64,000 nucleotides of DNA, from assembly GCA_029204225.1 (NCBI GenBank), contig MU832037.1, forward strand, positions 1-64,000, read 5' to 3'. The notes beneath the pieces were generated by a model that was given only the letters and a program-made list of their open reading frames with translations, ran no database searches and was not told where the DNA came from. The position numbers were made by a program, and so were the translations under genes. Of the stretch, positions 31,880 to 43,504 are shown piece after piece. Position 1 is the stretch's first letter, and every line of letters begins with the position of its first letter. This DNA is from Diphasiastrum complanatum (lineage: Eukaryota > Streptophyta > Lycopodiopsida > Lycopodiales > Lycopodiaceae).

Positions 31880-32970
31880 CCCAAAGTCTGGTTCCAAAAG
31901 ATCAACGCATTTCTAATAAAGAATGGTTTTATTCCAAGCTCGACAGACTTGAATGTCTACTTCAAATATGTATCAGATTACTTCATCATCATTACTCTCT
32001 ATGTTGATGATACACCCTTATTTAGTAACAATCTAAATCTGACGAAGGATACAAAATGCATGCTAGCCCAGTACAAGATGACATGGGTCCACAGCCCACT
32101 ATTGTCTCAAAATCCAAATCCAACGAGATCGACCCAGTAGACTGATTTTTATCAACCAGCAACGATATCTCAACAATGTGCTGAAAAAGTATGGAATGGC
32201 CAATTGCAAACCAACCCTGGACTAAGATTATGAAAGGAACAGTCTCCTCAAACTGAGGCAGAATAGGAAGAGATGAAGCGCTACCCGTTTCAATCCATCA
32301 TTGGCTCACTGATGTACGCAATGATCTGCATGCGACCAGACCATGCATATTCGATCAGTACACTTAGCCAGTTTCTGTCAAATCCAGGCTTAACTCATTA
32401 AAAAGTACTAACAAAGGTCATGAAGTACATCCAAGCAATGAAACCTCTCAGCATCTGCTACGGAGGCAGCCACACTACCAACATCCTTGAAGCCTACGTA
32501 GATGCGAATTGGACAAGAGATGTCGACACCAGAAAATCAACTTCTGGATTTGTATTTTTATACAATCAAGGCCCAATCTCATGGAACAGCCGGAAGCAGA
32601 CCTCAGTTGCATTATCATCGACGAAATCCGAATACATAGCTGCAACAAATGCAACCACAGAGGCGATCTGGCTAAGGAAACTACTTGCAGACATCAACCT
32701 TGCACAAACACTTCCTACAACAATCTATTGTGACAATCAAAGCACAATAGTGTCATCTCTCAAGCCGAGATTTCACTCTCAAAGCAAACATATCGAAATC
32801 AGGTATCATTACCTTAAAGAGAAAGTGCATAACAGTGACGTAGCATTGATTTTCTGCAGAACAAACTACATGGCAGCAGATTACTTCACAAAGGCTCTAT
32901 CAAAGGAGCAACATCTCAGATTTAATGATATGTTGAATCTAAAGATCAATGTTTTTCATGATCCACATTA
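31880..32970 (+). pseudogene. Copia reverse transcriptase end and RNase H, decayed
   Basis: The plus strand starts mid-RT (VWFQKINAFLIKNGF, then LYVDDTPLF with the YVDD box). It continues after deletions and frame breaks with SIIGSLMYAMICMRPDHAY. RNase H at 32420-32971 is a clean 183-codon frame (YVDANWTRDVDTRKSTSGF; SVALSSTKSEYIAAT; QSKHIEIRYHYLKEK; AADYFTKALSKEQHL). The 5' half of the element is missing. Confidence 0.88.
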
Positions 32971-32978
32971 AGGGGGAC
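32971..32978 (+). other. Polypurine tract of the plus-strand copia
   Basis: AGGGGGAC immediately precedes the LTR start TGTTAGATTT at 32979 and follows the RNase H stop. Confidence 0.8.
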
Positions 32979-33258
32979 TGTTAGATTTCTTATGCTCAGT
33001 CTTAAACAAATCGTTCAAGTAATGAGCATCTTGAAAACTGAAGGCCGACTGCCTGTTTCAGACCTTCACATTTTTTCTTGTGAGATTTTGTGCCTTGAAC
33101 GTTTTTAAAGCACCTTCGTCTTTTTCGTCTTTTTCACACCTTCGCAAAAAATGCGAGACAGTGGCCATAATGCCTTGGAAACCATTTCAAGACCACCTTC
33201 ATCTTTTTCGTATTTTTTCGCCTTCGCTCTAGAGGGACCTTCAGGATTTACATACCTT

Positions 33259-33445
33259 TGTTGTGTCGTCGGTGTAGCATAGGGTTCGTCGCTGGGAGCG
33301 GCAACCTCGCCTTCACCTACATAGCAAGAATAGAGAGGGAGAGGAGAGAGATGAGAAAGAGAGTGGAGAGAGGGAGAGAGAGAATGCCTAGGCTAAGAAA
33401 GGCTTTGGGGGCTCGAGCGCCCACCCAAGGCTATTCTATCCCAAT

Positions 33446-33504
<59 letters not shown>

Positions 33505-34094
33505 AATATAAAAACCAAGAGAGTTTTATTAAGAAGAGAATGCTTCTTGGTTTCCAAGGGAAGGCTCGAACTTGAGACCAAAGAAATTTTGGATGTCAAG
33601 CTAACCAATTGAGCCAACTCCCTTGGGTATTAAGAAGAGAATGGAAGATGATGCAATACAAAGGAAATGACTCCCTCTTATAGATTTTAGAAGTGAGCCT
33701 CCTTTACTCTCATTGGCCACTTCATTGGGGCAGGGATTCTAATCCAAGCCTTTCAAAGAAACACAACTTAAATCTAATGGTGCTAAGAAAGCACAAGGGC
33801 ACTCACATGATTCATGTGAGTTTTAAGTTGGGCCCTTTTAGCTTTTTTATTTGCAACTTGACTTAGGGCCTCTAATGTCATTTTAGAGTTTTAAGCCCCT
33901 AGTCTCTTATTCCTAGGAATTACAACTTGGTACTTGTGCTCATTGGTGGCTGGGCTTATACACACAGGATGCCAGTGCCTTGCACTTATTATTCTACTGT
34001 ACTGTGGCGGGGCCCACTAGGCAAGGCTTGGCCAACAGTATTTTAAGTGGTGGGACCCACTTATTTATTTGTATACATGAAATACCCACAACAA
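33259..34094 (-). mobile_element. Gypsy solo LTR (836 bp) inside the copia LTR
   Basis: Bounded by TGTTGTG and CACAACA, a perfect 7-bp terminal inverted repeat. Its flanks ACCTT and ACCTA match at four of five bases. It shares the U3 phrasing of the Athila LTR (a CTCATTGG..GGGCTTATACACACAGGATGCC region). Near its U5 end it carries GTCGGTGTAGCATAG, close to the 5' part of tRNA-Asp. Confidence 0.8.
33447..33500. repeat. (GA)27 microsatellite
   Basis: An uninterrupted GA dinucleotide run inside the solo LTR. Confidence 0.95.
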
Positions 34095-34639
34095 CCTAAA
34101 ATCTAAGGGCACCTTCGGGCTTGTCGGGTTTTTCCAACAGTGGCAAACCGACGTCGCCAAACTTATCATCAACCCTAAAAACAGCTGGACCGCTGAATAT
34201 CCCAAGGGCGGTTACTCACTTTGTACATATACAAAGACTGGTGTAAATAACATTCAATGCTTATAAAATATTTTTGAAGACACTTGTAAATATATACTAC
34301 TAGTTGAAGCAAGCAATGTAAGTGTTTTTTTTTCAATTATAGTTATATGTAGCCAACAATATCACGCTCACCAAGCTGAAGTTATTACTTCAAGCCATTG
34401 TACTCACTGTTGATATTAATCAAAGTGCAATTTTTGTCTCACTACTGTATTGTTCATTTGAGCAATTTGTATGAATCATTCTTCTTGAATATTTCTGCTG
34501 CTAATTGTTGCGTTTTGGTTCCTACACGCCTATGCTCAAAGCTTTGAGCTTCCGCTGCCGGTCATCCTCACATTTTACGACAGGAGCACACGATGGATAT
34601 AGAATTATTAAAGAGAGTTTTGTATGTTCTTTCATTTAA

Positions 34640-36540
34640 AAATGATTTGTTGTTAGTTGCTAGAATGACTGACATGGGTATTTAGGTGGATTCTGTTGCA
34701 AATGTGTGTAGAATCAAAGATCTTGGAACAAACAAGCCATTGCATTAATTATAAGATACGGTTACTTGTTTCAGACATTGATAACAAGTCATACTAACAA
34801 TGTGATGGTCGCTTCAAGTATTCAAAATGAACAAGAATTGTGCATAGAAAGATGGGCCACCTCAACATGAATGCACTACATAGAATGTGCCAAAATAAAT
34901 TGGTCATGGGTTTAAACATTAGAGACACCAATATGGAATATGTCAAAGCATGTGCATTTGAAAAACAACATTAGAGTCCATTTAATGGAGAACGGCCTCG
35001 TGCAAAAGAGATATCGTGCATTTAGACTTATATAGATCTAGAAACGTAAAATATATATAAAGTTGAGTTGAAAGACAATTCATTAATGGCAAGACTAATT
35101 CCATATCGGAGTGTGATTGGAAGGTTTATGTGCCTTACAATCTTTACCAAGCCTAATTTAGCATACTACGCCTTCTCAATTAGCCAAATTACTCATTACC
35201 TTGACAAGATTCATTGGAGGATGGCAAAAAGATGTTCAATACTTGAAGAAAATCTCATATTTAGGTATCATATACAGGGGTGATATGAATTTTCCACTGA
35301 AAGCCTCAAATGATGCCAGTTGGGCAAGCTGAAGGGATGGCAAAAAGTTAATTTATGGGCGTTTTTTTTCTACTCTAAGTAGTTGTTATTGGTTGGACAT
35401 GTTAGAAACAAGTTAATTTATGGGCGTTTGTTTTCTGCTCCATGTAGGAGTTGTTGGCTGGACATGTAAGAAACAAACTCCGGTTGCACAGTCCTAGATG
35501 ATGCAAATAAATATTGCATGGTTAAGGATGATTCTCAAGGAAATCGGACAACAATAGGTGGAGTCAACTGTCATGCAGATGGGTAGCTTGAGTGCATTCA
35601 ACCTGACAAAAGACCCCATCTTTCATTCAAACACAACAGGTGGAGTCAACTGTCATGCAAATGGGCAGCTTGAGTGCAATCAGCCTGACAAAAGACCCCA
35701 TCTTTCATTCAGAGACAACACATGCCACTGATACATCATCATTATGTCAGAGACATGATTGCAAAACCTGAAATTACTCTGGAGTGTGTTGACAAATCAA
35801 TGGAGATGGCTATAGACACGTCGATGACAAAACCTCTTGGCAGAACAAGCTTTCAACAACTGAGAACCAAGTTAGCATTTGATTAAAATGTTTTCAGTTC
35901 GAGTCTCAAGAGGGGGCGTTCAAAAAGTGTTTAACTTTAACCTGAACATTCGGACAAGCATTCACGAGACAATGTTTAGTGTCCACTGTCAACAAATATC
36001 GACAAGCATCAATGAAGTTCTCTGGTATTTATTTATTTATTTCTGAACTGGACAACAAATTGTATTATAGACGGAAGAAGTACGTGTGAAATGCGCCATC
36101 TTTAATCGAGGAATGAGATTAGAAGATTACCATTAGAAGTAATTTATGCAATGACTAAAAGATTGGTTAGAAACAATTGTGAAGAAAAATTGAATTGCCA
36201 TCTCTATATATATTTACATGCTTTGTGTACTACGAATACATAATAAGATTTGTTTATCATACTTGGGTGTGTTTTTTCCTTCTTACAGCTCCTATGCTGT
36301 GCGTCAATGATAGAGAAAAGTTCTTTATCAATTTTTCCGCAAATTGCTACATGCTTGAATCCTTCAGCGTGTTATCGCTGACAGCTTGTATGTGTGCAAG
36401 GTTTTTGTGTGGTCTGACAGATCTGAATCGCAGTATAGGTAGATGGGTAATTTTGAGTGAATTGTTTAAGGTTGTGCTGCTAGCTAGTATTGTGTTTTTA
36501 TCTTCTGCCGCCCGCTTTCTAGCATTGTATTAGATACTCA
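34640..36540 (+). pseudogene. Copia relic in the left arm
   Basis: The plus strand has the pre-integrase block (GHLNMNALHRMCQNKLVMG), then a jump to late RT (LIPYRSVIGRFMCLTIFTKPNLAYY), RNase H bits with a tandem duplication of about 75 bp near 35.56-35.71 kb, and the C-terminus (TKPLGRTSFQQLRTKLAF). A purine tract AAGAGGGGGCG at about 35,910 precedes an LTR with a TATATATTTA box near 36,205. Many stops. Confidence 0.75.
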
Positions 36541-37078
36541 TTAAACTGTTAAATCGGTTTGTTGCGCATTTAATTGGGATTGTAGATAATCAAAAGAGTT
36601 TGCAGATCTATTTGCCCAGTCAAGTGTACAATTCGAAATCTATGTGTGTGCCTCATTCCTTCAGAGAATCATTCATAAACGCAAATTTAAAGCTTCTGCA
36701 ATATTGATGCCACAGCATCAGACACCCATCCTTCTTTTGTCCTATAATAAACCCAAATCCTTTTTATGTCTCGTAAGAAACCACCCTCATCCTTGAAAAA
36801 GTCCGTATTATTGAACGACAGCTAGGCGAATCATTCAAAGAGGTAAGGATGCAAAACAATTCTTCAAAGGTAGCTCTCAGCATATTCCTTGTAACGAATT
36901 ACAGATATGGATAAGACATCATATACTGTTAACGTACTGACACAAGCCAACCCAACTATACAAATAATAACAACACACTAAAACAAAAGTAAGCGTAATG
37001 GCACTCGCTCTCCTCTATAGGCACCTCATGACTTATGCCAATTAGTTACAAGAACCCATGTTTCTTCTCACTAATAGT
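36541..37078 (-). other. 3' flank of the left dehydrin gene
   Basis: The sequence downstream of the dehydrin stop probably contains its 3' UTR. It is nearly identical in the right arm and recurs as a degraded third copy at 61.98-62.36 kb. I see no ORF in it. Confidence 0.6.
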
Positions 37079-37723
37079 TCATGTAGTTGTGTTTGTTGGT
37101 GTATAACCAGCTGCATCTTCCTTCTTATTACCTGGCAACATATTTTTAATCTTGTCCGTCATGCCTCCCGTTTTAGCTTTACGCTCCTTCTTTACGCCAC
37201 ATTCATTATCGCCAATAGCTCCTGTGGTTGTTTCTGTACATGTGGCTGTGCAATCGCCTTCCTTCTTTTGGCCGGGTATCATATTTTTTATCTTGTCCGC
37301 CATGCCTCCCTTTTTGGCTTTACGCTCCTTCTTTACGCCAGACTCATCCTCGCTGCTGCTTGACTGTGGCATAACATAAAGACAGGCATAATCAGAATCT
37401 ACAACATCCAATCATTTCAACAGTAAATTAGAAATGGAAGGGAGAAGTTGGTGAGTAAGCAAAGAAGCAATCCTTGAAACGCTTATTTGTGGGTTTTGGA
37501 AGGAATATAAGAGTTTACTTACAGAGCCGGATGAGCCTCCGCATTTGTGAAGCTTTCCCATTACACCACCCTGCCCGGCCTGAGGCTTCTGATCATAAGC
37601 TACCGCGGAGGGAATTACAGTTTCTTGATCTTGATCCCTGCCTGTCAGATTCGTTGCAGGCTCCTCGGTCTTCTTGTGACCGAACATGCCCATGAGCCCC
37701 CTATCTTGCTGATCGCTCGACAT
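37079..37723 (-). CDS. Dehydrin (LEA group 2, F-S-K2 type), left copy
   Basis: Two exons, 37723-37523 and 37363-37079, with a 158-bp phase-0 intron (GTAAGT...CACAG) inside the Ser tract, the usual intron place in S-segment dehydrins. They encode 161 aa. An F-like segment is at residues 7-17 (DRGLMGMFGHK). The S-segment spans the exon junction (GSSGS then SSSSEDES, about 63-75). Two K-like segments, KKGGMADKIKNMIPG and KTGGMTDKIKNMLPG, lie in a roughly 26-residue duplicated unit (about 76-101 and 123-148), each led by basic KKERKAK. There is no Y segment and no signal peptide. Dehydrins are disordered, hydrophilic proteins that protect membranes and enzymes during drying or cold; the Ser tract is a casein-kinase target in known members. 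The Met start is the first in frame. The coding sequence appears identical to the right copy. Confidence 0.88.
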
Positions 37724-37883
37724 TGCTATATTATGATTTCAAGATGCAACTCCCAAACTGTGCCGCAAACGAAATGCTAACTCTAACCCAACCACTATTG
37801 AGCTCAGATGATGAAAATTTAAGCTAAAGTAGAGTCGATGGAATTGGATCTTTGCTTACTGATCAAAGTGCGCTACATTAAGG

Positions 37884-37894
37884 AATATATATAG
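37884..37894 (-). promoter_or_regulatory. TATA box of the left dehydrin
   Basis: CTATATATATTCC on the minus strand, about 165 bp before the start codon. The same box sits at 44292-44300 in the right copy. TTGAC cores and a CACGCGGCAG stretch lie further upstream in both, possible stress elements; their function is not shown. Confidence 0.6.
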
Positions 37895-38949
37895 AGAGTC
37901 GAATGAATGTGAGAAAAAGAGAGGAAACAGGAAGGAATAGAGTGCTGTATCTTGTGCCAAGTGTCGTTGCTGGCTCAAATGCTTGTGCGTCTGCCGCGTG
38001 TGTTTAACACCTGTTTACTTTTAGTTGACCCTATATATCTTTTAGGCAAACTAGGTTTATTCCTTGCATTACAATGTTGGAGTCACTTTCATAAACATAA
38101 TTTTCAAGCATTTTAGCTTTTCAAAAGTCAATCAAAACTTGACCCTCGTCTGAATATCCAACTATGTATTCACGATTAAGCATGAAACATTTAGGCACAA
38201 TATGCATGTGGCCACTGATTCTGAAATACAATATGCAAATAAAATGAACCTGCATAACTTAGGGGTCGGATGTTCTCTTCTAACCTTTGCCTTGGTATAG
38301 GCGACCTAGCCTTTGAGGCAAGGCCTTCGCCCACCAAAAGAAATTGAACATCATTTAGAGTAAGTTTATTCCTATTCCAAGAGCATCCATGTGCTGCTCC
38401 TTGGATCTCACTTGGGTAGGCCACTTACATTTGGAGCCTTGAGCTTTTTATTGGTTTGGGCTAATTCCCACTCCCAAAAACAAACCATTCTATATTTGGT
38501 ATTCCATAGAAGTATATGTTTCACAGTTTCTTTGCAAAAGACTCATGCTTTTGATAGAAGAGTATCCTTGGTTGTGCACATCCAAGTTCGACAAAGCGCT
38601 ATATTCTAATTTTACATCTCTTGAATGCCTATCAATAAAAGAAATGAAAAGTGGATTTTGACTTTTGAAAAAGACTTCCATAAATTAAAAAAAATTGCCA
38701 AAACATTAAGGCACTCGTATACTTTCACAAAAGGTACAAGTACAAGAGGACTCCATCAACCCATTTCTATAAATGGACTAAGCGTACCAAGTAGGAGGGA
38801 GGCAGTCTAGTAGTATGCTAAGAAGCATCTAACAATAGCAAACTAAATAGCAGCTAGAACATGCGAGTCAAGCCAAAACCACGTAGAGAGGAGTTGTAAC
38901 GTCATCAAAAAAATGTTGGTCTAATGGGCACCAAAGACATCAATTTTTT

Positions 38950-39815
38950 GAAAGTGTCAAACCAGCCATTGATTTATTTCTAGGCCTAAGATGTAGTGAA
39001 GCTCACCTAGATCTTGCATTATAAATTCACTACTTTTTGTCTCATCAACAAGTTTCATGTAAATATCATCCACATAAATGTTGAGAATGACAAGATTGAT
39101 ATTTACAAACTTGATGTACAAAGAAGGATCATATGCACTTAGATTGAATCCAAGTGATATAAGATATGAGTTGAGCCTTGCATACCAAGATCTTGGGGCT
39201 TGCTTAAGCCCATATAGACTAGTTTTGAATAAGCGACACACTTTAAATTCATCACCTTCTTTCATAAAGCTCTTGGGTTGCTCCATATAGATTTCTTCCT
39301 CAACATAGCCATTGAGGAAGGCATTAGATACATCAAGTTGGAACATCCTCCACTTGAAATAGTATGCAATAGAAATGATAACTCTTACAGTGACCATCTT
39401 GGCCATGGGTGCAAAGGTGTCTTCATAATCAAGACCATGGATTTGAGCATATCCTTTGCCATATAGTCTTGCTTTGAATTTCTTGTAGATCCATCATTAT
39501 TGTACTTCAATTAAAACACCCACTTGCATCCAATAACATGCTTGTTGATAAATGGATCCACAAGCTCCTAAGTGTTGTTAGAAATCAAGGTTTCATACTC
39601 CTTTGAGATGGCTTCAAACCACTCCTTTGATTGGAGTGCATCTTGTACATTTGGACTTCTTGAATCACTTGAGGCTCCTCCTCAAGTCCAAGTACAATAT
39701 CCATCACATCTTGGAGGATCAAAATCAACTCCATCATCACCTTCCAAATAGAGTAGTCAGTGGAGGTGTTCAATCTCTCACCTTGCTCCAAGAGAAAGGA
39801 CCACATGGAAGCCAT
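38950..39815 (-). pseudogene. Chimeric copia: Gag start joined to reverse transcriptase
   Basis: From MASMWSFLLEQGERL at 39815 the minus frame gives about 45 residues of copia Gag start (STDYSIWKVMMELIL; DIVLGLEEEPQV). It then passes directly into the RT approach (QSKEWFEAISKEYET) and RT proper (MAKMVTVRVIISIAYYF, QLDVSNAFLNGYVEEEIYME, YGLKQAPRSWY, IYVDD), ending near 38.95 kb. About 2 kb of internal sequence is missing, so this is an internally deleted copy. Confidence 0.75.
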
Positions 39816-40050
39816 AATCACTTGAGAAATTGACTTGTGATGGATCCAGAAATAAGTACAAATTTTACTTCTCTCTCAAAAAAGTATTTCATAATGGTAT
39901 CCAACCAAAACCAAATTGAGATCTTGCAACCAATATGTGAGATCAATCTCACTAGCTATGACAATCTCTCTCAATCTAGGTCTAGCTTCTCTCAAAAAAT
40001 GAAGCACAAAAAAAATTTGAGCATACTTCTTCCAAGCACGTGTTAGGAAC

Positions 40051-41360
40051 TCAAAGACTCCACAAAATACCTTTGTCATCCAAACTTGGTAGGCCTATTA
40101 CCATCTTGAGCTTGTGAAGTAGCCTCAAGCCTTTGAGATTCAGATGCACCAAACGTCTATGCCATAAATCACTTTGAAATATAGATGTTGATGCTAATGC
40201 ATTGCACTTCGTAACAACAACATTTAACTTGTATAAGCCATAAATTTTATCCCTAAATCCATCAATAATCAACTTGAAACCCTGTTTCACATCCTTAATG
40301 TGGCATGTTTTGTTATTGAACTCTACCTTCAACTTATGATCTGTCATTGTACCAACAGATAATAGACTTTTCTGAAGGCTAGGAACATACAACACATTTT
40401 CAATTACCTTCACATGTCCATCATAAAATTGAGTAGGCACTGCACCAACTCCATGAATTTGGCACTCATCGCCACCTGCGCAACTCTATCTCCATCATTG
40501 GTAAGCTCTAAACTTTTGAACCACGATTTGTTGTCGTCATGTGTCTCATTTCTCATGAGTCCATGTACCAAGTGCAATGCGTGTGATCAATAGAATGTTG
40601 TGATGCTAATGTTGTCGCAATGCCATGCCTTGATCTTCATTGTCACTATCATTCTCTTCCTCAGCAAGATTGGTCAATTGCTTCACTTTGTCTTTTTTAA
40701 TATCCGCCTTTTCCTTGTGGCAATCTCTTGCCCAATGTCCAGGCTTTTGGCAATAGAAACACTTGTCTTTCTTTGCCAGATGTGGATCCATGATCATCAT
40801 CCTCCACATTTAATTTTTTGGGTCGCTTCTTGTACATATGCTTTCCTTTGGCTAGCATTGCTTGCTCTTTTAATGAGGGTTGTCAAGATTTCACTACTTC
40901 TCGCCTCTTCTCCTTCTGTAATAGGATACCTTAAAGGTTCAACTGGTCTCATAACTTCTTAATTCGCGTGAAATAGGACCCTATCCCTTCATTCTCCTCC
41001 ATGCATACACCTATGATTTTGGTCCTCAAAAACATCATTCGTGAGGGGTTCGTTGTCTAAAATTGTGTTTTTGAGTTCCTCTCAAGTGCCTCTTGCTATC
41101 ACTGACTCACTAACATGAGCAATGACATGGTCCTTGACTGAAAAATTTATCAAAGATAAGGCCTTCTACGCCCTTTTGTCAAATGCACAAATGTCGGCTG
41201 GAGTTGTAGTTGGCCATTGCTCCACCCTAGTGACAATGTCCCATAGCTCCTTTTCCATGAAAATACTCTTCATTCTGAATTTTTAAATGTTGATTGGATA
41301 CCCCATCCAATTTATTGGCTTCTCTTAGTACGAATTTCCCTAATCCTGCCATTTCACCAA
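40051..41360 (-). pseudogene. Copia Gag, knuckle, protease-integrase start, decayed
   Basis: The minus strand has a degenerate Gag start near 41.35 kb (MAGLGKFVLREANKL), a CCHC knuckle near 40.77 kb (CFYCQKPGHWARDC), then pre-integrase sequence at 40440-40051 (ENVLYVPSLQKSLLSVG; DLWHRRLVHLNLKGL). The protease DSG region is damaged. It is related to the older copia at 23.5-25.5 kb. Confidence 0.75.
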
Positions 41361-42027
41361 ATTTTGCTCCTATAGCACCTTAATCAGACCCAATGACAAG
41401 CTTATAGAGCAATTAGAACTTTCAAAAGTCAACTTCAAGGTCTGACCAAAATTTTTCAGGTCCTCTCGCCACTCGATTTAGCCTAGCACACCAAATTTAA
41501 TACGGAATTATAAAAAAACGCTCCAATACAGGATCAATAGCTACCTTGCCCCTATAATGATATGATTTGCCCCTTGAAGCACTTTTTTCGCACGGTATGT
41601 CGATCACTCTATCCAGGAGAAGTTGTTCTTGTAGGGAACAGTCCCTTTCTGCCTTTAATTTGAAGACTTTTCAGTTTTGGACGGCCTTAAACAAACAAAT
41701 GGGCTAAAAGTTATGGGCTTTTAAAGGAATTATACTATATTCTCACTATGAAAAAAATACCACCTTTCAAACAAAATTGATTTTCAAGGTCCTCTTCTCC
41801 TTGAAGTTTTTTATAGAAGTTGAAGGGCCTTTTGCCCTTCGGTTCCCTTCAATGAAATGGCCTGATTATTTCTGGAGACTAAATGGTTGGATTCTATCCG
41901 ACGGTCCACAAGTGATCAACATTGTTGATCTTTCTTGTCATCAATCTGACGATTCAGATATGATTTGGGTGCTAACCTGCACTCCTAGAGACGTGAATCA
42001 CTCCAGAACGTTGAGCGATCACTTGAA

Positions 42028-42334
42028 TTGATGTGCACGAGCTGTGTGTGTGTCTCTCTCTCCTCCCTTCTTTGCTGCTTCTTCCCACAACTATGGTTCC
42101 TGAGTTTAATCAGATTGATCCGACTCATTATTTGCTCCATGGAAAGCCACGACCATCCCCAGACCAGATCACGCTACTAGGGTGCCTCATTGTAGCTATT
42201 TACAAGTACAAAATATGTTCAGAATTGAGAGGGATATTTAGCTTTGTAGAGAAAAACCCTATCTCAGGGATTACCTGTGTGACTATTGATTGCTTGCAAA
42301 TTAGCTAACTATATTGCTAGTAAGATCTTTGACA
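42028..42334 (+). mobile_element. Copia 5' LTR end (plus); left border tentative
   Basis: It ends in ATCTTTGACA directly before a tRNA-Met primer site. The left edge, TGATGTGCACG near 42,028, is only a guess. Confidence 0.5.
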
Positions 42335-42350
42335 TGGTATCAGAGCTTGG
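42335..42350 (+). other. Primer binding site, tRNA-Met type
   Basis: TGGTATCAGAGCTTGG follows the LTR end GACA at 42334. Confidence 0.9.
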
Positions 42351-42479
42351 GAAAGAGAGACACTCCTCAACCCAAGAGAACACTTTTTGAACTATACTCA
42401 CAAAAAAACTAAAGAGTACATATATACAATATTATATTGAGCGATACCACAACATGGTGTTACGATCCCCGTTACGGGA

Positions 42480-43504
42480 TGCATGTTGAGGGAGGTGATG
42501 GCAAAGAGACAAGTTGTTTTTGGTCTTCCCAAATCTCTAACTAACATGAATCATGTTTGTGAGCAATGTGCTTTATCAAAGTTATATAGGTTACCTTACA
42601 AGAGATCTAAATAAAGATCAAGTAAGCCTTTTCAACCTGTGCATTCAGATTTTCATGGAGTTACTACAATTAGCAATGGTGGTGCTAAGATGTATGTGAC
42701 ATTTATTGATGATTTTAGTAGATTTTGTTGGGTGTATCTACTAAAGAGCAAGGATGAGGTGTTTGATGTCTTTGTAAAGTTCAAGATTTCAAGGGAGGTC
42801 CAATTTTCTACCAAAATAAAGTCCTTGAGGAGTGACAATGGTGGTGAGTACATTTCTACCAAGTTCAAAGCATTTTGTGATGAAAATGGGATCAAGAGAG
42901 AGCTCACAAGTCCAAGGACACCACAACAAAATGGAGTGGCCAAGAGGAAGAATAGAACCTTATGTGAAGGATCCAAAACAATGAGGTTAGGTGCAAATCT
43001 TCCTAAATCTTTTTGTGATGAAGCTTTATTGTGTGCCAATTTTCTATGCAATAGGTGGCCGAGTGGTTGTCTTGGATGGAAAGACACCTTTTGAGATGTT
43101 ATTTGGGAGACTGAGTGTCAAGTTTTTCAAAACTTTTGGATGCGTTTGCTATATCAACATTACTCTTGATGATAGGACAAAGGAGGATCCATTCAAGTGG
43201 TGATGTGGTGATTGAATCAAACATTCTTGATGTTGATGACAATGTTGATGATACTTCAAGGATGTTCATGGTTAAGAGCCTTCTTCAATTCAAAAGCCAA
43301 GGAGGACATCAAGGCAAAGTCAACAGCCTTCAAGGCTCACTTATGATGAAAAGGGTAAGCAAGTTGTTGGTGGTACAAACTATGCTTTCCTAGCTTATTT
43401 TGATGAACCTACATGTGTAGATGAAGCAAGGGAAAAAGAGGACTGGATCCAAGCAATGGATCTCGAGTATCAAGCTCTTATGAAGAACAATACATGGAGA
43501 TTGG
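42480..43504 (+). pseudogene. Copia integrase to RT start, cut by the right arm
   Basis: The plus strand encodes relatives of the young copia at 17-23.5 kb: VMAKRQVVFGLPKSLT, HVCEQCALSK, HSDFHGVTTISNGGAKMYVT, FIDDFSRFCWVYLL, LRSDNGGEYISTKF and PRTPQQNGVAKRKNRT, then after frame breaks MDLEYQALMKNNTWRLVE. It ends exactly at 43504, where the dehydrin arm begins in mid-ORF. Gag and protease are missing between the leader and 42,480. Confidence 0.85.

Larger units (their letters stand above)
32979..34580 (+). mobile_element. Copia 3' LTR with a nested gypsy solo LTR; right end approximate
   Basis: It starts at TGTTAGATTTC. The first part repeats CACCTTCGTCTTTTTCG-like phrases, and a TATA-like TTATAAAAT lies near 34,260. 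It is interrupted at 33259-34094 by a solo LTR. A clean CA end could not be fixed; ACGACA near 34,580 is a candidate. Confidence 0.55.
34640..38680. repeat. Left arm of the dehydrin inverted duplication
   Basis: It is the reverse complement of 43505-47370. The inner edge is sharp (38680 pairs with 43505). From there to about 36,700 position sums stay at 82,185 with almost no mismatches. Further out, substitutions and indels accumulate and this arm is about 170 bp longer. It contains a copia relic (34.64-36.5 kb) and a dehydrin gene. Confidence 0.92.
38681..43504. other. Spacer of the dehydrin inverted duplication
   Basis: The 4.8-kb spacer consists of copia fragments on both strands: two on the minus strand (38.95-39.82 and 40.05-41.36 kb) and one on the plus strand (42.03-43.50 kb). 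No non-transposon gene is visible. The first 270 bp show nothing. Confidence 0.7.

Noticed and set aside
36195-36533. 112-codon plus-strand ORF next to the dehydrin
   Set aside because: It lies in the copia LTR; the mirrored copy in the other arm is broken by a 4-base indel, so it is not under coding constraint.
38191-38424. 77-codon ORF upstream of the dehydrin, identical in both arms
   Set aside because: Identity is explained by the near-identical arms; no motif, start context or homology supports a gene.
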